A stretch of DNA of 64,000 nucleotides. It comes from Ephydatia muelleri (Eukaryota; Porifera; Demospongiae; Spongillida; Spongillidae). The stretch lies in assembly GCA_013339895.1 (NCBI GenBank), contig JABACO010000006.1:1153942-1217941 (forward strand). Direction: 5' to 3'. Below are positions 57,081 through 64,000 of this stretch, one piece after another. Position numbers and translations under genes: made by a program. Below the pieces are notes generated by a model. The model was not told where the DNA came from, did not search any database, and saw only the letters and a list, made by a program, of their open reading frames with translations. Numbering within the stretch: the first letter of the stretch is position 1; the number at the start of each line of letters is the position of its first letter.

Positions 57081-60000
57081 ATATGGTATTAACTAGATCT
57101 CTGTGTAGTGCCCTGTGCTCCAGTTAGTGTCAGTGTGACCACAGTCTTGTATCAGAACAACAGTGTTTATGATGTGGAGTTGTTCTGGACACACAGACAA
57201 CAGGTGATCATTGATTGTTGTTATGTGTTGAAACATGATGTCTTCCTCCACACAGAGCTGCAGTGTCCCTCAGTACACAGTGATGGTCACCTCTGCTACT
57301 TCAAATGACACATACAACAATTGCACCAGCAGTTCTTGCTTATACATCTTAGGAATGTCTGGAGCCAATGTTAGCTCTTACAATGTGTCAGTGGCTTGTA
57401 GGAACACACGGAACCAGATTGGACAGCCATATGTGGCCATGCAGAGTGAGTGCTGTGCTGACATGTAGCCTGTGTCACCATGGTTACCTTCTCTTAAAGG
57501 TGTCCCAAACCCTGTACCCCAAGTTTATAACATCATTGTGAATGGGAACAATGCTACAATCTACTGCACATTCCTGGATGGCTCCTCCCACTACTGTATG
57601 GTGTGCTGCAGTCCCTCTCTTCCAGTGGATTTAGCTGGGTCTGGGTACCTGTCCTCTACCAGAGGCACAGAGGTGACTGTCTCTCTACAAGGCCTCACCA
57701 GTGGTCAGATGTACTACTGCAAGGCAGCAGCTACCAACACTAACTCTAATAACTGTGCTGGTCCAGTGGTTGGAGGTGTGAAGGTGTTCTTCAGTTTCAT
57801 GACATCACCTGTGCCAATAACAACTTCACCACCATCAATGTCAACAAGCCCATCCTCGTGTGAGTATTGTATCATATGTATATGTATATAGCGTATGTGT
57901 GTTATGGGGGGGGGGGGGGAAGGAGTGCTTCCATTGTGATTCCAGCATAGTAGGTACACTTTGTAGCATGCAATGCAAAGGAGTTGTAAACTCTATGTAC
58001 ATGGCCCTAGTAAATGCATGTGTTGTGTCACTCTGTACATTAAGGGGAATGGTGGGCAGAGAGAAAAACATCTTTGGAGATAACTAGATCACCCAAACCC
58101 TCAGCACCAGTTGTAGAGAATAATCTAGGCCTATCGCAGGTTGTAGGTGAAAGTTACCTATTATTATGTTATTAAGAGAACAAAAAGTAATGGTTTGACG
58201 CTATGATTTTTGCACTGGCAACAAATCCGTCATATTGATTGTATTGAATTCCCCAAGTCAGATTTCAGTCATGGCTAGTAAGGTGAATGGTTATTCTCTC
58301 AGTTGTAAGTAAAAACGTAGTGCTGCGGAAATTTTGAAACATTGATTTTAGTTTACCAGGTCAAAATTAATTATCACAAAGCGACCGCAATTGTGGAAAT
58401 GCAATTGTCACTGAGATAAAAATGGTGTGAAGAAATTTGCATAATGTAGTACATTATGTGCTCTATATAATACATGTATGCACTTTTCAAGACTAGTTTC
58501 TAGACTGCTTCAACGTTATGTGTAGTGTCCTTAGGAGGTCTGTGATGCTCACCCATGTAGGTGTGATGCTCATCCATGTAGGTGTGATGCTCATCCATGT
58601 AGGTGTGATGCTCATCCATGTAGGTGTGATGCTCACCCATGTAGGTGTCATGCTCACCCATGTAGGTGTGTTGCTCATCCATGTAGGTGTGATGCTCACC
58701 TATGTAGGTGAGATGCTCATCCATGTAGGTGTGATGCTCATCCATGTAGGTGTCATGCTCACCCATGTAGGTGTGTTGCTCATCCATGTAGGTGTGATGC
58801 TCACCCATGTAGGTGAGATGCTCATCCATGTAGGTGTGATGCTCATCCATGTAGGTGTGATGCTCACCCATGTAGGTGTGATGCTCACCCATGTAGGTGT
58901 CATGCTCACCCATGTAGGTGTGTTGCTCATCCATGTAGGTGTGATGCTCACCTATGTAGGTGTGATGCTCATCCATGTAGGTGTGATGCTCATCCATGTA
59001 GGTGTGATGCTCACCTATGTAGGTGTGATGCTCATCCATGTAGGTGTCATGCTCACCCATGTAGGTGTCATGCTCACCCATGCAGGTGTGATGGTCATCC
59101 ATGTAGGTGTGATGCTCATCCATGTAGGTGTGATGCTCATCCATGTAGGTGTGATGCTCATCCATGTAGGTGTCATGCTCACCCATGTAGGTGTCATGCT
59201 CACCCATGTAGGTGTCATGCTCACCCATGCAGGTGTGATGGTCATCCATGTAGGTGTGATGCTCATCCATGTAGGTGTGATGCTCACCTATGTAGGTATG
59301 ATGCTCATCCATGTAGGTATGATGCTCATCCATGTAGCTGTGATGCTCACCCATGTAGGTGTGATGTTCATCCATGTAGGTGTGATGTTCATCCATGTAG
59401 GTGTGATGTTCATCCATGTAGGTGTGATGCTCACCCATGCAGGTGTGATGGTCATCCATGTAGGTATGATGCTCATCCATGTAGCTGTGATGCTCACCCA
59501 TGTAGGTGTGATGCTCATCCATGTAGCTGTGATGCTCACCCATGTAGGTGTGATGTTCATCCATGTAGGTGTGATGCTCACCCCATGTAGGTGTGATGCT
59601 TTCTTCACTTACCTCAGGGGGGTTCCACCCCCCCCCCCCCCCCCCCCAACTTTGTGACCTCTTTATCCGTACCCTCAAAGATTTGGATTAAGCTTTTCCC
59701 ATTTTGTGCAAATGGGCATTTTTAGGTACAGCACATCACTCCATCCATATACAGACTTTTCCAAACGAAGCAACCAACAACAAAAGTTGTTTTGTTTGTA
59801 ACTTTTGAACCCATGAGGCTATATGCAAGGGAATTGGATCTTAACATTCAGTATTTTAGGTACAATACCTCTTCCACCAATAGAGTCCAAGTACATAGAT
59901 TCTAATCCTCAGCTAGATGGGCACTATATGGAAAGCATTCTTGAGGTCAATCTTGACCATTGTACACTTCACCGTGATCAGGGCAAACATCATCCACTGT

Positions 60001-61489
60001 TGAATAGTGGAGAGTGAAATCCTCTTTATCAATGATCCCTTCTGGTGCTGATAGATGCATGATGACTTGACCCCTATTATTTGGATCAGCTCATTTCTTC
60101 TTCTCTACACCACCTTTCTAACAGTTGTAGCTGCCTTAAATACAATTCAGTGACTTAAGCAAACATGAACATTCGGAAATGGTTTGGTACTGCTCATGTG
60201 TTCTGCTTAAGCCAATAATTATGCTCAACAATACAATTTACAGATCTCATCGAGTAATTTGGTTTCTCCAATTATGATACATGTATGTACTGATCTCACC
60301 CTATAGAGAATAGGTACGCTAGACATTGTATGTACCTTATGTCTCCACTCGTTAGGAGATTTATTATAATAATTGTTCTCAAGGAATAATGGTGTGTAAT
60401 AGATAGGTGCTCCTCTGACCTCATTTATATAATGAAATGGTCTATTTACATGTATTTCAATATTGTAATGTTTGTGTAGTATGTACACAATTTGCCTTTA
60501 AGAATTGAGCCCACCATTGAAACTGAACAATAAAATATATACATGTATTATGCTTATTGCTATATTGCTGACATAAAATATGTGGTCAGTAGTATTTAAT
60601 TTTTTGGTTTACATTTAAGCATCCATGACGTGCAATTGATGGTAAATCAGAAAATGTGCAAGTAGCTTGGAACTGCATTGATTGGTTTAATTGTGTTGTT
60701 TATTGTTAGCCGTGTAATTTCTTTCTCATTGACAGAATGGTGAACACAATAAAATAGTTATGAGCTGCTAATGGTAAAATAAATTGTTGGACACTTTAGA
60801 AGTGAAGCTCCCTTGGACCATCCATTTAAACCTCAACCCTCGTGCAATACAACCAATCACATTTGGGAGGAACTAATCAGTTTCTGTCTAATGTGAATTA
60901 AGTGTATTCACGTCATCAGTGCATGGATTATGCATGATGGCACTGCACGCTGTTGTCATGACAACGAGCATTCTTTTTTTATCACAACATCATGCTTCAG
61001 CAGTCTTAGAACTGTTGCATCAATGGATTCTTCCTATATAGAGACGACTTGCATTGTTCTGAATCTTGGATATGCTATAGAGCTTTATTGCTTTGATAAA
61101 CATGTACTCTGCAACACGACAATCCTTTCAACATGTCCCACAACATTAAAACACTGTTTAAATACGCATATATCTGAACAGTGTAATTATCATGTGATCA
61201 TTTTCTCTTCTCAGCTTCATGTGGTGCCTGCATTGGCACATCTACTGCTGTTGGCATATCAGTTGCCATGACATTTATCCTCTCCTTCTCTCTGGGAGGT
61301 TTGGTGACTGCCATCATAATATGTGGTTGCTACAACCCAAGAAGGTTCTCTTCTAAGACTACCAAGACTCCTCCTCCAGTCCCTACTACTACTACTGCTA
61401 CTACATATGAGGTGGTGGGCTTTAATAAGAAAGAGGGCAATACAATTGAGTTAGAGAGCAATTCTGCATATGGAACAGGAAGACACTGA
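51741..61489 (+). CDS. Gene E: Ig-like/multi-FN3 single-pass receptor, apparently intact
   Basis: Seven exons. 51741-51795 is a signal peptide (MLALVIALSFSYLYETKG). 52986-53369 is an Ig-like module (MRTLLCPGDIITYTC ... GTCYTSVLTIPTPQYFNGT). 56657-56923 is FN3 (PGAPSNVQPSLVCTNSLTLQ, AAINCAGSSNSN). 57109-57203 and 57256-57445 form a second FN3-like module, joined across a 52-bp phase-0 intron. 57500-57859 is the Cys-rich module (HYCMVCCSPSLPV, GQMYYCKAAATNTNSNNC). 61215-61489 holds the membrane span (AVGISVAMTFILSFSLGGLV to IIICGC), a basic stop-transfer, a Thr/Pro-rich cytoplasmic segment and the terminal motif TIELESNSAYGTGRH. The frame is open from start to stop, about 550 residues. Other introns are phase 1 with GT-AG borders. 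Likely a plasma-membrane recognition or adhesion receptor (inference from domains). Confidence 0.87.
51796..52985. other. Intron 1 of gene E
   Basis: No repeat or gene recognised. An open frame at 52328-52609 (plus) lacks any familiar motif and lies inside the intron. Confidence 0.5.
54369..54643. mobile_element. Foldback element in intron 2 of gene E
   Basis: Two ~125-bp arms (54369-54495 and 54518-54643) are near-perfect reverse complements around a 22-bp centre. The outer ends read AACAAGTAAATAAAAACATT. It is a MITE-like insertion with no coding potential. Confidence 0.9.
54779..54958 (-). CDS. Small basic repeat protein fragment, transposon-related
   Basis: A minus-strand frame from an ATG near 54958 reads MPSRQEKKRAKRRAKYLEVR, ASYKADPEKKRTGERERYHA and DPVKKRTQ, then stops. 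The x-Y-x-ADPEKKR repeat is a pattern I associate with N-termini of transposon proteins in sponges. Nothing else of such a protein is seen here, so it is probably a fragment in the intron of gene E. Confidence 0.4.
   Translation of the reverse strand: MPSRQEKKRAKRRAKYLEVRDDVLESARASYKADPEKKRTGERERYHADPVKKRTQTYI
54960..56656. other. Intron 2 of gene E, right part
   Basis: A (GGA)n-type stretch lies at about 55240-55266. A plus-strand frame at 55190-55498 is unrecognised. GTGCAATTTTCGTGGAAACTGTCCC near 56560 is a short relic of the foldback family of 6.4 kb. No gene is supported. Confidence 0.45.
56935..57080. repeat. (TG)n microsatellite in intron 3 of gene E
   Basis: Long TG run between the FN3 exon 56657-56923 and the next exon; it occupies nearly the whole 185-bp intron. 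Confidence 0.95.
58540..59600. repeat. 21-bp minisatellite in last intron of gene E
   Basis: About 50 copies of GATGCTCATCCATGTAGGTG plus T, with variants (CACCC, CACCT, TGCAGG, TTGCTC). Since 21 is a multiple of three, frames stay open for about 380-390 codons on both strands (HVGVMLI on plus, DEHHTYM on minus). It lies between exons 57500-57859 and 61215-61489 of gene E, so these are intronic. Confidence 0.95.
59601..61214. other. Last intron of gene E, right part
   Basis: A poly-C tract at about 59631-59647 and AT-rich DNA. No exon or gene recognised before the acceptor at 61214. Confidence 0.5.
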
Positions 61490-62290
61490 TGGGAATATTT
61501 ATTACATCGTGTGTTCTATTTTCAGATATTACAGTGTAGTGAGACAATTATAGTATTATTTTTAAAGCTTAAAGAATATTTCAATACACCAATGTGAATG
61601 TGTACATGTCATGCAGAAAATATAGTTGTGTTACCATGGATACTGACCTGTAGAGTTAGTACTGTAACTTGTGAGGTGCCTGAATAATTGCAAGACTTAA
61701 TTCATTGCAGTGTGTACATGTATAACACAACCCTCATATTGGTTTCCATGGTTTCTACTGTCACTTCTGCAATCTGAATAGCTGTGATGACTTGTTAACA
61801 CTCAGATTGGGGGAGGGAGAGGGAGTGGGAGAGGAGGGAGGGGAGGAGAGGAAGGGAAGTGTAGAGAGGGAGGAGAGGGAGGGAGGGGAGGAGAGGGAAG
61901 AGAGGGGAGGGAAGAGAGGGGAGGGAAGAGAGGGGAGGAGTGGGCCTCCAGGATAGGGAAGGGGAGGAGGACCATATGCCTATAAAGGCAATGCTGGCTG
62001 TTTGAGGAAGCCACATGTTAAATACTGCAATTCCTTCCCTGGACAGTACAATGCTTCATCACACTGCATGTATGGCTTCACACGTACATGTATGCTGAGT
62101 TATGTTCATTGAAGGATAAAGAAATAATGCACACTGACATAACACACAAGTAATCAGCCCACACATATGAGGCACAAAGCTATTCTTCCTTCTCATGGCT
62201 ACCATCAGGCTCAACATGAGGTTGACATTCAGTTCTGGATGCTGCAAAATAAGGTTCAGTGACACCTTGAGCAGTTGCCATGACATTGGG
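61490..62290. other. 3' flank of gene E
   Basis: AT-rich DNA with a purine-only stretch (GGGAGGGAGAGG-type) at 61806-61970. No gene. Confidence 0.5.
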
Positions 62291-62306
62291 AGGTATGAAG
62301 CCCTTT

Positions 62307-63191
62307 TGTTATGCCTTCACAAAACAATCCCCACATGATAATATTCTTTTATTTTGGCATTCCTGTATACGTTTATACATGTTTTTAAACTCAAGCGAAT
62401 TAAAGAAGCTTTGTGAAACAACCACTCTAAATGGAGCGCTATTAGACACGGGCCCGTATCATGGCCTACAGTATATCGTTTTAGTCCTCGAAGGGTACAT
62501 AACCCCAGACCTGCCAACTATGTTTTGATAACTTGCGTGAGCGTGGGCATGAATTTGCGGGAGAATGGGTAATTTAGGGGCCGAAATGCGGGAGCATCAA
62601 AAATTGCTGTTAGCACATTTCCGCAACGGCAGTACGGACGTATAAGAAGTGGGAGCACGCAGTGCATGAAAGCCATTCAACGCATCAGAGTGCATCAGTT
62701 GTCACTCGTCACGCAATTCAATGGATCGCGTGCACGGTAAGGTTTCATGCAGTAGCGCCTAAGACGTTTGTAGACGGAGATTCGTAACAGTGTATATTAT
62801 TATCTATTATTATAGATAGCCCTCTTGGCTCGATTGGCATCAATCCCATGAAAACAAACAAATGATATGTACATGTATGCATGTAAATGTTAATTTATAT
62901 ATCTGTTGTTTTATGAAAATGAAAAACATTTTCCTAAAGAGGGGCCCTGCGTGATCCGATACTGCCAGAGGAATATTGTGTTCCACAAGGAATCCAGTGA
63001 AAAGTACCTCAGCTTTTATGACCTGCATGAGGAATAGTACGGGCCCTTGTCTAATAGCGCTCCATTTAGAGTGGTTGTTTCACAAAGCTTTTTTAATTCG
63101 CTTGAGTTTAAAAACACGTATACAGGAATGCCAAAATAAATTAAAATAAAGAATATTATCATGTGGGGATTGTTTTGTGAAGGCATAACAA
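62307..63191. mobile_element. Element with ~155-bp terminal inverted repeats
   Basis: The left arm at 62307-62458 (TTTGTTATGCCTTCACAAAA ... CGCTATTAGACACGGGCCCGTA) is repeated inverted at about 63036-63191, with small indels. The centre, about 580 bp, holds no convincing ORF. It is a likely non-autonomous DNA transposon. Confidence 0.75.
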
Positions 63192-63320
63192 ACAGTATAT
63201 CGTTTTTGTCCTCGAAGGGTACATAACCCCAGACCTGCTAACTATGTTTTGAGAGCGTGGGCATGAATTTGCGGGAGAATGGGTAATCTAGGGGCCAAAA
63301 TGCGGGAGCATCAAAAATTC
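62467..63320. repeat. Direct repeat pair overlapping the inverted-repeat element
   Basis: The sequence at 62467-62612 (CAGTATATCGTTTTAGTCCTC ... GCGGGAGCATCAAAAATT, interrupted) recurs in direct orientation at 63192-63320. One copy is inside the element, the other just outside its right end. Confidence 0.75.
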
Positions 63321-63330
63321 CCAGCAAAAA

Positions 63331-63500
63331 GTTCTTGGGCAAGATTCCTGCCAAGAACGTGCCCAAGACTTGTTCAGAACTTGCCAAGAACTTCCCCAAG
63401 ACTTGCCCAAGGCCTTGCCCAAAATGCCAAGATTATGCCGGCCAACTTCTTGCCAAGACCTTGCCCAAGATCTTAACCAAGATGATCCAAGATATGTGAT
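63331..63500. repeat. CTTGCCCAAGA/CCAAGATC motif cluster
   Basis: Dense variants of CTTGCCCAAGA and CCAAGAACTTGCC resemble the subterminal repeats of the EnSpm-like element at 27.4 and 34.0 kb. The CCCAGC-type terminal motif (AATTCCCAGCAAAAAGTTCTTG, interrupted) stands at 63318, so this may be the end of a related element running right. Confidence 0.7.
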
Positions 63501-64000
63501 CATGGCAAGATCTTATAGCCAATTTGCTACATGTAAGATATGGCCCATCTCCAATTGCCGATGATAAATATGAGTATGCACTATGAAAGTAAAGCATTAC
63601 CACATGGATGATAATCCAATTCTAATTGCAAACGAAATGGCGGCATATGAGTTAAGTTATATATTCAGTCTGTATTGATCTGTAATGCCCAAAGCCAGCA
63701 GTAAAAGTAAAGTAAATTCTTACAGCTTATTCTTAAACAAGATGTTTCAATTCAATTATATAAACACATTGTATTATACTCAGTACTAACCTATTTATAG
63801 CTAAGTGATATTCATGCAATGTCAATCTATTGTTTCCTTTTCATTTAACTTTTAAAATCTATCGCGACACTTCTGATTTAAGGACTCTGTAATCTTCTGG
63901 TCATTGAACGCTGCCATACCTTTACCAAACTTTTTGTCAATGCAGTCTGTTACAGGATAAGATGAAACATCAATGATATTACATGTTTTAGTATAAAAAG
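63501..64000. other. Right edge of window; no gene seen
   Basis: AT-rich sequence without recognisable coding or repeat structure. Confidence 0.5.

Noticed and set aside
58500-59678. A ~390-codon repeat protein gene
   Set aside because: Open on both strands because the unit is 21 bp, and located between two exons of gene E; kept only as a finding about the repeat.

Overview
The window is animal nuclear DNA. Its genes are split by introns with GT-AG borders, some only 52-54 bp long. It is crowded with micro- and minisatellites and with DNA transposons and retrotransposons of metazoan type. The host genes encode cell-surface proteins built from Ig-like and fibronectin type III (FN3) modules. 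Compact introns, an expanded family of such receptors and the very frequent ACATGTA-type words suggest a sponge, most likely a demosponge. That assignment is inference.

Host genes. Five members of one receptor family are present. Genes A (minus, 3.0-5.6 kb), B (plus, 9.0-12.2 kb) and C (plus, 19.6-21.4 kb) share one plan: a cysteine-rich Ig-like N-terminal module, one FN3 module, in B and C two short stalk exons, then a membrane exon with a short tail. Genes D (minus, 51.7-45.1 kb) and E (plus, 51.7-61.5 kb) form a head-to-head pair with only 75 bp between start codons. Their plan is signal peptide, Ig-like module, two FN3 modules, a Cys-rich FN3-like module, and in E a membrane/tail exon. 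Almost every intron is phase 1. B, C and E end in the same tail motif, [ST]-[IV]-E-L-[DE]-x-N-x-A-Y-G-T, a possible phosphotyrosine or PTB docking site. C carries three single-base deletions. The tails of A and D were not found.

Mobile DNA. Region 13.6-16.8 kb is a decayed BEL/Pao retrotransposon. Region 22.5-23.5 kb is an hAT remnant, and 24.9-26.3 kb is an internally deleted hAT inserted in a Kolobok end. Region 27.4-34.2 kb is an EnSpm/CACTA-like transposon encoding a tnp2-type transposase and, divergently, a BEN-domain protein. Region 37.87-42.80 kb is a two-gene Kolobok-type transposon with TTAA ends, with a 0.73-kb deletion derivative at 34.27-35.00 kb. A RecQ-like helicase exon lies at 37.4-37.6 kb between inverted repeats. 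A gypsy remnant with integrase ahead of reverse transcriptase (Gmr1-like order) sits in an intron of D. Foldback elements occur at 6.4-7.2, 17.5, 35-36.6, 43.1, 54.4 and 62.3 kb.

Repeats. The first 2.6 kb is a higher-order array of a 58-bp unit. Other minisatellites lie at 12.9, 19.1, 21.8, 24.1, 44.5, 44.75, 47.2 and 58.5 kb. The rest is AT-rich intergenic or intronic DNA in which I see no genes.
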